This document shows positions 17,506 through 26,265 of a stretch of 64,000 bases of DNA, one piece after another; positions within the stretch are counted from its first letter, which is position 1, and every line of letters starts with the position of its first letter. Location of the stretch: contig NZ_JACHVA010000126.1 of assembly GCF_014230055.1 (NCBI RefSeq), positions 124,001 to 188,000 of the forward strand. Direction: 5' to 3'. Made by a program: the position numbers and the translations under genes. The notes beneath the pieces were generated by a model. The model was not told the DNA's origin and did not search any database. It saw nothing but the letters and a program-made list of their open reading frames with translations. The DNA comes from Puniceicoccus vermicola. Its GTDB lineage: Bacteria; Verrucomicrobiota; Verrucomicrobiia; Opitutales; Puniceicoccaceae.

Positions 17506-18306
17506 ATGATTCGTCACTCTTCGCCAACACACATGCGGGCTTCTGCCCGCGAAACGCTCGGTCGCGGGTTCACGTTGATCGAGCTCCTAACCGTTATCGC
17601 AATTCTCGGTGTGCTTGCTGCGATTATTATTCCATCGTTGCGGGCGGTTCGTCTCCATTCGGTGAGGACGGCCAGCGCCAGCAATCTCCGTCAATGGTCT
17701 TCTGCCTTTCTTCTCTATTCGAGCGAAAATGGGCAGAGGATTCCCTACGAGGGTTCTTACGATCAACCTTCCTGGTCTCAGGTTCGGACTCCCAAGGAAT
17801 CCAACGCGTGGTTTAACGTCCTTCCTCCTCTTGTAGAGGCTCCGGCTCTCAATGAGATGCGCTCGGGTGATGAGCGGGCCGCGATGATCAATGGTCTAAC
17901 GATTCACAGCGGGCCCGGGCTCGAGGTCGACGCGAGAGAAAACCGGCGTCGGCCTTTCTTTTCCTACATGATGAACTCCCAGATCTACAGTGATGAGGAC
18001 GGCGCTCCGGGGAACTCAGGGGATGCGTTGATTCGGCTCGTGTTAATCCCAAATCCATCAAAGACGATATTTCTCACCGAGACTCGCAGCTCGATTGAAG
18101 AAGGTGCTCCGAATGAAGATGAGAGTCGAGTGGGTCGGGCGAAAGGAAGAAATAACAGTATAAGCTTCCGCTACGATGACCGGAGCAATGTTGCCTTTCT
18201 CGACGGTCACGTAGCGACGGTAGATAGCGAGACACTTTATAATGCCGGGAGGGATCCATCTGTCCCCGGTGGGCAACTCGATGACTTTGTCTGGTATCCT
18301 TGGTAG
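17506..18306 (+). CDS. Solitary prepilin-type pseudopilin
   Basis: The 266-residue protein has the class III signal RGFTLIELLTVIAILGVLAA at about residues 22-42 with Phe+1 and Glu+5, followed by a membrane helix. The C-terminal block DDRSNVAFLDGHVATV corresponds to the H-X9-DG element, but the expected histidine is a tyrosine here. The start is well supported: GGAGG lies six bases before the ATG. The next gene on the same strand, 61 bp later, encodes a giant lamin-tail protein, so the pair probably forms a transcript. The role is presumably a minor pilin-like component of a secretion or attachment apparatus encoded elsewhere. Confidence 0.88.
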   Translation: MIRHSSPTHMRASARETLGRGFTLIELLTVIAILGVLAAIIIPSLRAVRLHSVRTASASNLRQWSSAFLLYSSENGQRIPYEGSYDQPSWSQVRTPKESNAWFNVLPPLVEAPALNEMRSGDERAAMINGLTIHSGPGLEVDARENRRRPFFSYMMNSQIYSDEDGAPGNSGDALIRLVLIPNPSKTIFLTETRSSIEEGAPNEDESRVGRAKGRNNSISFRYDDRSNVAFLDGHVATVDSETLYNAGRDPSVPGGQLDDFVWYPW

Positions 18307-18367
18307 AGCCGGAGACCCCAGTGAAACTTTCCTTTTTGTTCTTTTCCATCCACGGACATCTTTTTCC

Positions 18368-21300
18368 ATGAAGCAGAAACTTATTCTACTATCTTATCTG
18401 ATTTGCACAATTTGTGCCTCGGCCGGGTCTGTTCTTTTAAATGAATACAATGCGGTTGCGGACGGTAATCTACTTGATGACGGGAGTGGCAGCGATTCGT
18501 TTTTCGGAACGGTCGCTGGCAATGGGGGCGATTGGATCGAACTCGTCGTCGTTGGAGACGGAACCTCTTCATCGACTGTGGATATGCGAGGTTGGACGAT
18601 CGAGCTCTTTGATGGTGACGGTGGAGCGAGCCAGGTGGTGCTTTCTCAGGACTCCTATTGGTCGAACGTCTCGGCTGGAACCATTCTCACTTTTATCGAA
18701 AACGATTCCTCGAGTGGAGGGTCGGACACCGAGTTTGAACGGATTAATCGATTGAACTCGGAGGGTTGGGCATGGACCAATGTCTATCTGGGGGATCCGG
18801 CATTAATCGATGCAGCCAACAGCAATCTCAATATCCATGTATCCAACAGCGATACCGATGTCACCGTAAAGGACTCTTCCGACAACGTGATCTTTGGTCC
18901 GGCGGGAGAGAGTATCTCCGAAGAGGGGGTCAACTCCGAGGAAGTTTTTGCGCTGCAAGCGAATCCCTCTCCTTCGATCGCTCCGACGGATGGGGCTTAC
19001 AACGATATTTCGAACTCCTCCTTTGGAGGGCCCAACATCATGGAGGACGGCTCCTCCGTTCAGAGTTTTCTGCCGTTCCGCACACCGGGGTCGGCTCCGA
19101 CTTTTACCATCCCGATCGCGGATGCCGAGTTGGTGGCGGGGAATGAGTTCGTCGTATCGACGGCAGCTGCCGATGACAATGGAGGAAACTTGACCTTTAC
19201 TCTGAAAGAGGCACCAGAGTGGCTGAGCCTCGATGATCATGGGGATGGAACGGCGGAGATTTCGGGAATCCCGAGTGACATGGATGCCGGTATTTATTCG
19301 GTCGAACTTTTGGTGGAGGACGATCCTTCGGACGGTTCGGACTCGATGACGTTTCAGGTTCGGGTTTTTCCGAGTTCGTCTCCGGTCATCTTGAATGAAT
19401 ACGATGGTGGAGGGGAATGGGTAGAACTGGTGGTGGTCGGCGATGGCACGCCGGGTGCGATGGTTGACCTCCGTGGGTGGATTGTCCGCATCTCGGAAGA
19501 AGAGGAAAGTGGTATCATCGAGTTTTCGGAAGATGATGTCTGGTCTTCGGTGCAAGCTGGTACGATACTGCTTTTCAGTGAAGAGAACGCGGCGAGTGGT
19601 GGATTCGATACCGATTTAAATGCAGCCGATTACCTCGCCGATTCGGGTTGGGGATCAATCCACGTCTGGATCGGAGATGAAATCTACTTGAATGCGGCCA
19701 CCACCGCTGACTCCTTGCCAGTCTCAAACGACGATTGCCAGATTGCGGTTGAGGATGATCAAGGGAATACGGTTTTTGGTCCAGCTGGCGAAGGGATCGC
19801 TTCTGAAGGAGGAGTGAACGACGAAGAACGCTTTCAGTTGAGGATCGATCCCGCTCCCTCTGTTTCTCCGATTGGCGGAAACTATGGAGATTCCGACTCG
19901 TCGACTCCGGGTGAGCCGAATGAAGTTGCTGGAGGTTCAGTTCAGAACTTTGAAGCGTTTGCGACCGGATCCGATCCGAACTCGCCGCCGTATTTTACCA
20001 CCGAGCCGACGGAACTCGCGGATTACACGGTGGATATCCCGAACGAATATTTTCGCATTGTCGAAACCGATGACCCCAACCCGTCGGATAGCCTAACTCT
20101 CACGCTGATCGAGGGGCCGGATTGGTTGGAGCTCGACGACTATGGAGATGGAACTGCCGATCTTTTCGGGTCTCCGTCGGAGGCGGACGCAGGGGCTTCT
20201 ACGGTGACCGTTGAAGTGTCGGATGGATCCTTTACGGCGATCCAAACCTTCGTACTTTTCGCCTTCAACGAAACCAGTCCGGTGATCGTAAACGAATTCA
20301 ACGCTGTCGAGGAAGATACCCTCCTGGATTCTGGGGAGAGTGAAGATTCTTTCTGGGGAGCCGTTGAGGGCAACGGTGGAGACTGGCTGGAACTGGTCGT
20401 CGTGGGAGATGGCACCGCCGAATCGACGGTCGATATGAGGGGATGGATAATTGAGATCGCCGAAGGCTCGGAAACTCCGGAGAAGATCGTCCTTTCGCAG
20501 AATGTCTACTGGCAATCGGTGCGGGCCGGAACCATCCTCACGTTTGGAGATAGAGGATTCGACGAAGGGGGGCTCGATAGTGGAGTCTATCGCGTTTCCC
20601 GATTCACTGACGAAGGATGGGGGTGGACTCATGTTCTTGTCTCGGACTCGATTTTCGTAGATCCCGAAGGTAGTAACTTTGGGAGTGGATTTTCGGTGGG
20701 GAGCAGTGACACGCGAATTACCCTGAAGGATCCTTCGGGATCCGTCCGATTTGGTCCTGATGGTGAGGAATTTCTCGCCGCGGGAGGTGCGGGATCGGAT
20801 GAGGTCTACAAGTTGGAACAAGATCCCCTCCCGACGAATGCTTCCCCACTGCTCGCGAATTATACCGATGGCTCCAGTAGTACCTTTGGTGCGCCAAACG
20901 TATGGGACAGTGGGAGCAATGAGCAGGATTTTTCCCACTATCAATCAGCGACAACACCCAATGCTGAGCCTTACTTTACTTTCATCTCGCCGCAATTTGC
21001 GAGACGAGGGGATGGCTTTGAAGCGGGAATCTCCGCCAGTGATTTTGATGGGATCAGTGGCTTGACTTTGACCTTGGTGGACGGCCCTTCCTGGCTCTCG
21101 TTGAGCGATCAGGGCGAAGGTGTAGGAAATCTAGTGGGCATTCCTCCAGAGTCCGCATCTCTGGGGATTCAGTCGATCACCGTATCGGTCTCGGATGGGC
21201 AGGCAATCGTGGAAAAAGATTTTTCGATCTTCGTTATGACGAGTTCTTCTCCGGTATTGGTGAACGAGTACAACGCGGTCGATTCGGACAATTTTCTCAA

Positions 21301-22480
21301 TGGAGGCGTTCTGGCCCAGGATGATGACGGGGGCGTCAGTTCCGATCCCGTATTCGGTCGGGTCGAAGGGAATGGGGGAGACTGGATCGAACTGGTCGTC
21401 GTGGGAGATGGTGGCCCGGGCTCAGTAGACCTCCGGGGTTGGACGATCGCGCTTGCCGACAATGCTTCCTCTCCGTTTGTTGCGGAAGAGAAGATCGTCC
21501 TCTCGCAGGATTCGTTCTGGTCTGCGGTTCCTTCGGGCAGTATTCTCACCTTCACTGAAAAAAGAGCGAGTGAAGGAGGGTTCGATACCAATCTTGATGC
21601 TTTCGATCAAAGTGATGCAGAGGGATGGCGCTGGTCCAATATTTGGATTGGCGACGGTTCTCTCATCCAGTTCTCCGATGAGTTGACCAACGGATACTCG
21701 CGGGATTCCGAGACTGGTGAAGTAAGCGGGGTCTCTTTTTCAGCGAATGATAGTTGGATTGTCCTTTACAATTCGGACGGCGAACCGGTATTCGGTCCGG
21801 TGGGAGAAGGAATTGCTCCGGAGTCTGGTGTCGGCGGAACCGAAGTATTCGAACTCGAAGGAGATCCCACTCCGTTTACTTCTCCGCTCGTTCAGGCGGA
21901 GGATGCACCACAGATCGTCCAGGGCTACGACGATGGGTCGACCAGTTCATTCGGACGTCCGAATCGATGGGATGGAGATTCGGTCATTCAGGACTTCACC
22001 CCCTTCATTCCAGGATCAAGTGGGCCGGATCCGCTCAGCGTTTACTTGAGTGGTTTTGGCCTATCCGGCAACGATCTTTTGCCGAACTCGGACTCCGATG
22101 GGGATGGCGCCGTGCAGATCGAAGAGTTTGCCTTTGGCACCGATCCGACATCCGGTGGTTCCTCTCCGCAGCTGCTCGAGAGTGCGGAGATGGAAGAGGA
22201 AGCTTTCTTCCTGCGCTTGACCTTTCTCCGGAGGACGGGCGGATCTGTCGAGGGAGATAGTTACTGGGCCGATGGCATTGCCTACACCGTCTTGGGATCG
22301 TTGGATCTCAACTCTTGGAATGAGCGAGTGAAGGTGACGACCAATCCAGTCGATTTGCCGGAACCTCCTGCGAATTATGAGTGGTCGACTTACCAGCTCA
22401 GTGAGCCGATCTCGGTGGACAGTATCTCGTCGGCGGGCTTTCTTCGAGTCCTCGTCGGAGCAGAACCGGACTCATTGTGA
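18368..22480 (+). CDS. Giant secreted protein with four lamin-tail-like repeats and interleaved Ig-like domains
   Basis: The 1370-residue product begins with a signal peptide (KLILLSYLICTICASAG). Four homologous repeats start near residues 22, 340, 639 and 963, each opening with V-[LI]-x-NE-[YF]-[ND] and containing a GGDWIELVVVGDG / DLRGW core, the hallmark of the lamin-tail domain fold. Between them are three putative-Ig (He_PIG/cadherin-like) domains with the motif LTLT-x4-WL-x-L-x-D-x-G-x-G. Near residue 1240 a thrombospondin-3/EF-hand-like SDSDGDGAVQIEEFAFGTDP is followed by a verrucomicrobial C-terminal beta domain. Repeat 2 lacks the stretch between NEY and WIEL that the others have. 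No PEP-CTERM is present, unlike the small lamin-tail protein next door. I infer a large surface or matrix adhesin; lamin-tail domains are otherwise linked to nucleases and secreted phosphoesterases, which are not seen here. Confidence 0.82.
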   Translation: MKQKLILLSYLICTICASAGSVLLNEYNAVADGNLLDDGSGSDSFFGTVAGNGGDWIELVVVGDGTSSSTVDMRGWTIELFDGDGGASQVVLSQDSYWSNVSAGTILTFIENDSSSGGSDTEFERINRLNSEGWAWTNVYLGDPALIDAANSNLNIHVSNSDTDVTVKDSSDNVIFGPAGESISEEGVNSEEVFALQANPSPSIAPTDGAYNDISNSSFGGPNIMEDGSSVQSFLPFRTPGSAPTFTIPIADAELVAGNEFVVSTAAADDNGGNLTFTLKEAPEWLSLDDHGDGTAEISGIPSDMDAGIYSVELLVEDDPSDGSDSMTFQVRVFPSSSPVILNEYDGGGEWVELVVVGDGTPGAMVDLRGWIVRISEEEESGIIEFSEDDVWSSVQAGTILLFSEENAASGGFDTDLNAADYLADSGWGSIHVWIGDEIYLNAATTADSLPVSNDDCQIAVEDDQGNTVFGPAGEGIASEGGVNDEERFQLRIDPAPSVSPIGGNYGDSDSSTPGEPNEVAGGSVQNFEAFATGSDPNSPPYFTTEPTELADYTVDIPNEYFRIVETDDPNPSDSLTLTLIEGPDWLELDDYGDGTADLFGSPSEADAGASTVTVEVSDGSFTAIQTFVLFAFNETSPVIVNEFNAVEEDTLLDSGESEDSFWGAVEGNGGDWLELVVVGDGTAESTVDMRGWIIEIAEGSETPEKIVLSQNVYWQSVRAGTILTFGDRGFDEGGLDSGVYRVSRFTDEGWGWTHVLVSDSIFVDPEGSNFGSGFSVGSSDTRITLKDPSGSVRFGPDGEEFLAAGGAGSDEVYKLEQDPLPTNASPLLANYTDGSSSTFGAPNVWDSGSNEQDFSHYQSATTPNAEPYFTFISPQFARRGDGFEAGISASDFDGISGLTLTLVDGPSWLSLSDQGEGVGNLVGIPPESASLGIQSITVSVSDGQAIVEKDFSIFVMTSSSPVLVNEYNAVDSDNFLNGGVLAQDDDGGVSSDPVFGRVEGNGGDWIELVVVGDGGPGSVDLRGWTIALADNASSPFVAEEKIVLSQDSFWSAVPSGSILTFTEKRASEGGFDTNLDAFDQSDAEGWRWSNIWIGDGSLIQFSDELTNGYSRDSETGEVSGVSFSANDSWIVLYNSDGEPVFGPVGEGIAPESGVGGTEVFELEGDPTPFTSPLVQAEDAPQIVQGYDDGSTSSFGRPNRWDGDSVIQDFTPFIPGSSGPDPLSVYLSGFGLSGNDLLPNSDSDGDGAVQIEEFAFGTDPTSGGSSPQLLESAEMEEEAFFLRLTFLRRTGGSVEGDSYWADGIAYTVLGSLDLNSWNERVKVTTNPVDLPEPPANYEWSTYQLSEPISVDSISSAGFLRVLVGAEPDSL

Positions 22481-22528
22481 CGGGTTTGTTGAATGTGAAG
22501 GATTTGTAACGAGAGGTCCGTTGACCTA

Positions 22529-22563
22529 GGCTTTCAGAGCCTTTGAAACCAGTTCTGAAAGCC
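22529..22563. promoter_or_regulatory. Ten-base-pair perfect stem-loop between the two lamin-tail genes
   Basis: GGCTTTCAGA (22529-22538) and TCTGAAAGCC (22554-22563) are perfect complements separated by 15 bases. There is no T-run, so it is not a classic terminator. It lies 50 bp before the small lamin-tail gene and could be a transcript-stabilising hairpin or a protein site; CTTTCAG/CTGAAAG also occurs in the palindrome at 25709. Confidence 0.5.
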
Positions 22564-22612
22564 ATTCGTAGTGGCTGAATAATCGTTGAACCAGAAAATT
22601 AAAAATACTGTC

Positions 22613-23290
22613 ATGAAAAATGAACTACTGATTTCCGCTGCTCTGTGTGTTGCAGCGACGACTGCCTCCGCTCAGCTTGTCATTACCGAAGTTATGTCCA
22701 ACTCCAGCCATCCTGGTGGGCCTGCCAATGGAGATTGGTGGGAGCTGACGAATACCGGAGGATCCTCCGTCGATCTGATGAACTATTATTGGGATGATAG
22801 CGGTCCCAATGGGGATGATGGAGCGCTTTTCCCGAGCATCACAATTGCTGCCGGAGAATCCATTGTCATTGTCGATGAAAATTCCGATAATATTGCGGGA
22901 TTTGTCGCTGCCTGGGGCGGTGGATTCACGGCTTACTCGAAGGACGACTTCAGTGGAAATAATACGTTTTCCGGACTCTCTGCGGGTGGTGATCAGATCC
23001 AACTGTGGGATGCTGATCCGAATGTGGGGAGCGCCAACTTGGTTGCGGAAGTGGTTTTTGGCGAATCGACCGATGGGCACAGCTTTGTCTGGGGCACCAA
23101 CGGGGATTACTTGGGGATCAGCCAGAATAATGTCGGCGGAGCCTTCGTCGCTCCCGGCAATGGAGCCGGGGGTGCGGGTACCGATGTTGGCTCGCCCGGA
23201 TTTGCCGCAGTGCCGGAGCCGGAATTCTTCGGAGCACTCGCAGGTCTCATGGTCTTTGGTTTCGCCGCTCTCCGGCGCCGCCGGAAATAG
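22613..23290 (+). CDS. Small lamin-tail PEP-CTERM protein
   Basis: The 225-residue protein has a signal peptide (NELLISAALCVAATTASA), a single lamin-tail-like domain (LVITEVMSNSSHPGG, NGDWWELTN, SSVDLMNYYWDDSG, SIVIVDE) and a C-terminal VPEPEFFGALAGL-helix-RRRRK signal for exosortase-dependent sorting. It follows the giant lamin-tail protein on the same strand and shares its domain type, so the two are probably partners: one large soluble or matrix form and one anchored at the envelope. A strong terminator follows 39 bp after the stop. The ATG at 22613 begins the typical signal peptide; an upstream in-frame start at 22586 is less likely. Confidence 0.88.
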   Translation: MKNELLISAALCVAATTASAQLVITEVMSNSSHPGGPANGDWWELTNTGGSSVDLMNYYWDDSGPNGDDGALFPSITIAAGESIVIVDENSDNIAGFVAAWGGGFTAYSKDDFSGNNTFSGLSAGGDQIQLWDADPNVGSANLVAEVVFGESTDGHSFVWGTNGDYLGISQNNVGGAFVAPGNGAGGAGTDVGSPGFAAVPEPEFFGALAGLMVFGFAALRRRRK

Positions 23291-23328
23291 AGTGATGTGA
23301 TCTTCGGTTCTTTTAGGGAACCTTGATA

Positions 23329-23354
23329 AGGGTCGCCGTTAGGCGGCCCTTTTT
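23329..23354 (+). terminator. Rho-independent terminator after the small lamin-tail gene
   Basis: AGGGTCGCC and GGCGGCCCT pair over nine positions (one G-T) with a GTTA loop, followed by a TTTTT run. It ends the pseudopilin / lamin-tail group. Confidence 0.85.
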
Positions 23355-23524
23355 GCGTCCCGAGTTTTATTTGAAGTCTTTTCTTTCTCGGTGGATGGCT
23401 GTTTTTGTGATCTGCCGGAGTCGGAGAGGAACGACGATGCACCATCATGATCAAACCTTCCTAAATTCGGTATAAGAACTTGTCTTGGTTAAGGGGAGAT
23501 GGTTCTTCATGATTCTTTTCTCGG

Positions 23525-24262
23525 ATGATGGATACCCTGTTGGAAAAGAATCGAAGTTTCTATGAGTCACTCTGGCGCAGAGCACGCTTGGTGACTCCTG
23601 ACCGCTTCAACACTTGGCCATTGATTCAGAAAGTTGCGGAGGATGCGCCGATGCGGCTGGAAGTCGGGCCGGGCATGCGCCCACGGCTTCCGATCGCGGG
23701 CACACATTTCGTTGATATCAGCCGCGCGGCGCTGGGAGAACTGGAGAGGGCTGGCGGAGCTGTCCATGAGGCCGGAATCCATCAGCTGCCGTTCCCGGAT
23801 GATCACTTCGATCTGGTCTCGGCTCTCGACATCGTGGAGCACGTCGATGCGGATGGGGATGCGGTTCAGGAACTCTGCCGAGTCGCAAAAACCGGGGCCA
23901 TTCTACTCCTCTCCATGCCACTGTATATGGACTGCTGGACCCCCTTCGACGAACTAGTGGGGCACCGCCGGCGCTACGAGATCGACGAACTCAAGGACTT
24001 GCTGGATCGGCACCAGCTCGTCGTCGAACAAAGTTGCGTCTACGGCATGCAGCCAAAATCGAGCCGGGTAGTCGACTGGGCCATGAATTATCTCAAGAAG
24101 AATCCGGAACGGGCCTTCTGGTATTACAACAAGATCTTTATGCCTATTGGGCTAAGGCTGCAAAAACCACTGCGCTGGGAAAAAGGATGGTGTGATTTGA
24201 AAGGCGCCGACGAAATCTTCCTCGTTTGCCGATTGCAGAGGCAGGGCAGAATGTCTCGGTAG
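23525..24262 (+). CDS. Class I SAM-dependent methyltransferase
   Basis: The 245-residue protein has a Rossmann methyltransferase core: MRLEVGPGMRP (motif I), THFVDIS (end of strand 2), LPFPDDHFDLVSALDIVEHVD (motif II region of methyltransferase type 11) and GAILLLSMPLY (motif III). The substrate is unknown; small molecules, lipids and polysaccharide biosynthesis intermediates are all possible for this family. There is no signal peptide. The stop codon TAG falls inside the first unit of a 108-bp tandem repeat, so the repeat has replaced or trimmed the original 3' end. It is flanked by unrelated genes. Confidence 0.85.
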   Translation: MMDTLLEKNRSFYESLWRRARLVTPDRFNTWPLIQKVAEDAPMRLEVGPGMRPRLPIAGTHFVDISRAALGELERAGGAVHEAGIHQLPFPDDHFDLVSALDIVEHVDADGDAVQELCRVAKTGAILLLSMPLYMDCWTPFDELVGHRRRYEIDELKDLLDRHQLVVEQSCVYGMQPKSSRVVDWAMNYLKKNPERAFWYYNKIFMPIGLRLQKPLRWEKGWCDLKGADEIFLVCRLQRQGRMSR

Positions 24263-24470
24263 CATCGGCGCTTCGCCGATGACGAGGAGGGTGGAGGTCT
24301 TGTCGGGAGGCTGAATTGGGGTGAATGCGGATCATCGAGCAAGGCTCGATGCTACGGCGGTGCTCGGTAGCATCGGCGCTTCGCCGATGACGGGGAGGGT
24401 AGAGGTCTTGCCGGGAGGCTGGATTGGGGTGAATGCGGCTCATCGAGCAAGGCTCGATGCTACGGCGGGC
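24255..24470. repeat. Two tandem 108-bp repeats, each with two hairpins
   Basis: The units 24255-24362 and 24363-24470 are nearly identical with a period of exactly 108 bp. Each opens with GGTAGCATCGGCGCTTCGCCGATG, stem CATCGGCG/CGCCGATG, and closes with CATCGAGCAAGGCTCGATG followed by CTAC, so that the two unit ends (GTAGCATCG ... CGATGCTAC) are also inverted repeats. This is the form of composite REP/BIME elements. The first unit contains the methyltransferase stop codon. A weaker relative may be at 53026-53055. Confidence 0.85.
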
Positions 24471-24510
24471 TCCCCGGCTCCTCAACGACCCTAGCCTAGG
24501 CGGCGCCAGC

Positions 24511-25347
24511 CTAGGCGACGCCGGCCTTCTCTTTCGCGAGCCAGCGTTCAATGCGGGCTACGGCATCGGGGCGTTTGGGATCGTCGCGCTTCATTCGATT
24601 GAGGATGTTGAGAGCGGTTTCGGCGTAGTCGATGGCGGTGGCGCTGAAAATCTTGTCGAGTTCGGCGTGGTTGATTTCCCCTTCGCGGATCATCTTCTTC
24701 GCGTCGGCTTCGATCTCCATGGAGGCTCCTCCGGGGGCCATGGCTTCTCCTTTGCCTTTGGGAGCTCCTCCTCCTCCGCCGCCTCCTCCGGAACCGCTTT
24801 GGGATCCGTCGTTCTCTACCCGTTGGCTCCCGCCGCGGGGCTCACGTTCGATCGCGGACGGGTATTGCTTGCCATCTTTGCCGGTGACCTGACGTTGGCT
24901 CTCAATCCGGTCTTCTTTCTCCATCTGGTTGCGGCAGCGGCGCACGAGGTCCGGCGATACTTTGCAAAGCTCGGCGATCACCGAATTGGACATTTCCGGC
25001 CACTCTTCGAGAGCAATTTCGGTCGCGTTGCGTTTGTCAGCGTTGGAACGGTAGATCCCGTTGGTCGCGTTCGCCCCGAGCGAGTGACGGAGGGCATCGG
25101 TTCGCGATCCTTCCCGGACCTCCGCCGAAATGCTGTCATACTCATTGCGTTGGGCAGCGAGATAGCGGTGAAATCCGTCGGCCAGCCAGAATTTGCTGCC
25201 GTCATAAAAGGTGATGACCGGGGGGAATTGCGCCCCTTCTTCCATGGCCTCCGCATAAGCGGAAATCGCCTCATCATTGGTGGCCACCCGCGCCTGGGTG
25301 CCCCCGTAAATATCAATTTGTTTGAGCTGTAGATCGGTAACTTGCAT
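24511..25347 (-). CDS. ParB/Srx-fold N-terminal domain protein with poly-glycine linker
   Basis: The 278-residue protein begins with a ParB-like nuclease-fold domain (LKQIDIYGGTQARVATNDEA, then VITFYDGSKFWLADGFHRYLAA with the GxHR box), followed by a helix-turn-helix-like stretch (MSNSVIAELCKVSPDLVRRC). A linker around residues 165-200 contains a run of eight glycines and then a helical C-terminus. No partner ParA is next to it, so it is not an evident partition pair; orphan proteins of this architecture are often phage- or plasmid-derived regulators. Coding-strand composition in the linker is low complexity. The start at 25347 is the first ATG after a region with no homology. Confidence 0.75.
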   Translation of the reverse strand: MQVTDLQLKQIDIYGGTQARVATNDEAISAYAEAMEEGAQFPPVITFYDGSKFWLADGFHRYLAAQRNEYDSISAEVREGSRTDALRHSLGANATNGIYRSNADKRNATEIALEEWPEMSNSVIAELCKVSPDLVRRCRNQMEKEDRIESQRQVTGKDGKQYPSAIEREPRGGSQRVENDGSQSGSGGGGGGGGAPKGKGEAMAPGGASMEIEADAKKMIREGEINHAELDKIFSATAIDYAETALNILNRMKRDDPKRPDAVARIERWLAKEKAGVA

Positions 25348-25708
25348 GAGAAGCCGGATGTTCTGATCGATGACTCGCCCGATGACAACGGGAGAATGCG
25401 TTTGCAGTCATTTTTGAACCTAAAGGGACGGATTCTGCCTTGGATCCGGTGGGCAAATTTGAATCCCAACTCTGGGAATCTCGTCAGGATCAGGGCCCTG
25501 GGAACCGACATTTCGTAACCTCAGTCCAGTAGGCCGAAGCCGCCGATTGGCCGAAAAAAAGTTCGAATATCTTCCTGCTTTGAGTGGATTCGTTCCGCCT
25601 TGGTACGGTGGGAGGGCAATCGTCCCGACGGCGGCGCCTTTTGAGTCAGCGCTGCTGTTCCGGTTCTCGTGCCGCCTTCTTTTTGTCGGGCTAAGATTTT
25701 TCTTGCTA
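25348..25708. other. Gene-free divergent intergenic region
   Basis: About 360 bp separate the divergent ParB-like and GbsR/MarR genes. I see no open gene with family resemblance; a minus-strand frame through 25511 is a shadow. The right end runs into the palindromic operator at 25709-25732. Confidence 0.5.
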
Positions 25709-25732
25709 AACTTTCAGTAATTACTGAAAGTT
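25709..25732. promoter_or_regulatory. Perfect 24-bp palindrome, candidate GbsR/MarR operator
   Basis: AACTTTCAGTAA is followed directly by its exact reverse complement, giving 24 bp with no spacer or mismatch. It ends five bases before the ATG of the GbsR/MarR gene, over the ribosome-binding region, so binding there would block both transcription and start-site access. Confidence 0.8.
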
Positions 25733-25737
25733 AGGGA

Positions 25738-26253
25738 ATGAAAGATGAAGATTTTCAGGCATTGCGAAATGAATTCATTGCTCAGTGGGGGACCTTGGGT
25801 GGGGGATGGGGGATCAACCGGACCATGGCCCAAATCCATGCGCTGTTGATGGTGAGCGTGGATCCCTTGGATACGAATGTGATCATGACGCGGCTGAAAA
25901 TCAGCCGGGGTAATGCGAACGCCAATCTACGGGATTTGGTCGGCTGGGGGTTGATTCGCCGGGTGACTTATCCCGGCGACCGGAAGGAGTATTTTGAAGC
26001 GGAGAAGGATGTCTGGACGATCTTCTGCACCATTGCTCGGGAGCGGAAGCGCCGGGAAATCGATCCCGCCTTGAATCTTCTGCGTGAATCCTCATCGCAA
26101 TCCTTCGAGGAGAAGGACCGGGAGCAGCAGCTCTTTGGGGAGCAGACCCGGGCGCTGGCCGACTTCCTCTCAACCGCGGATCAAATCATGGGACGGGTTG
26201 CCCGATCTGAGAAGAACAAGGTGATCCCGTTTTTGCTCAAACGATTCAAATAA
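25738..26253 (+). CDS. GbsR/MarR-family winged-helix transcriptional regulator
   Basis: The 171-residue regulator has an N-terminal ALRNEFIAQWGTLGGGWGINR segment and the winged helix with VIMTRLKISRGNANANLRDL (recognition helix) and GLIRRVTYPGDRKEYF (wing), which together mark the GbsR-type MarR proteins. In other bacteria such repressors control osmolyte or membrane stress genes. A 24-bp perfect palindrome sits just upstream, so autorepression is likely. A small membrane protein follows 12 bp later and is probably co-transcribed and the regulated output. Confidence 0.88.
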   Translation: MKDEDFQALRNEFIAQWGTLGGGWGINRTMAQIHALLMVSVDPLDTNVIMTRLKISRGNANANLRDLVGWGLIRRVTYPGDRKEYFEAEKDVWTIFCTIARERKRREIDPALNLLRESSSQSFEEKDREQQLFGEQTRALADFLSTADQIMGRVARSEKNKVIPFLLKRFK

Positions 26254-26265
26254 ACGAAAGGAAAA

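Noticed and set aside
24255-24470. CRISPR array
   Set aside because: Only two units of 108 bp, adjacent without spacers and hairpin-rich; not a CRISPR structure.
24433-25332. 299-residue plus-strand frame opposite the ParB-like gene
   Set aside because: It mirrors the ParB-like gene, whose domain motifs and start are convincing; composition is that of an antisense shadow.
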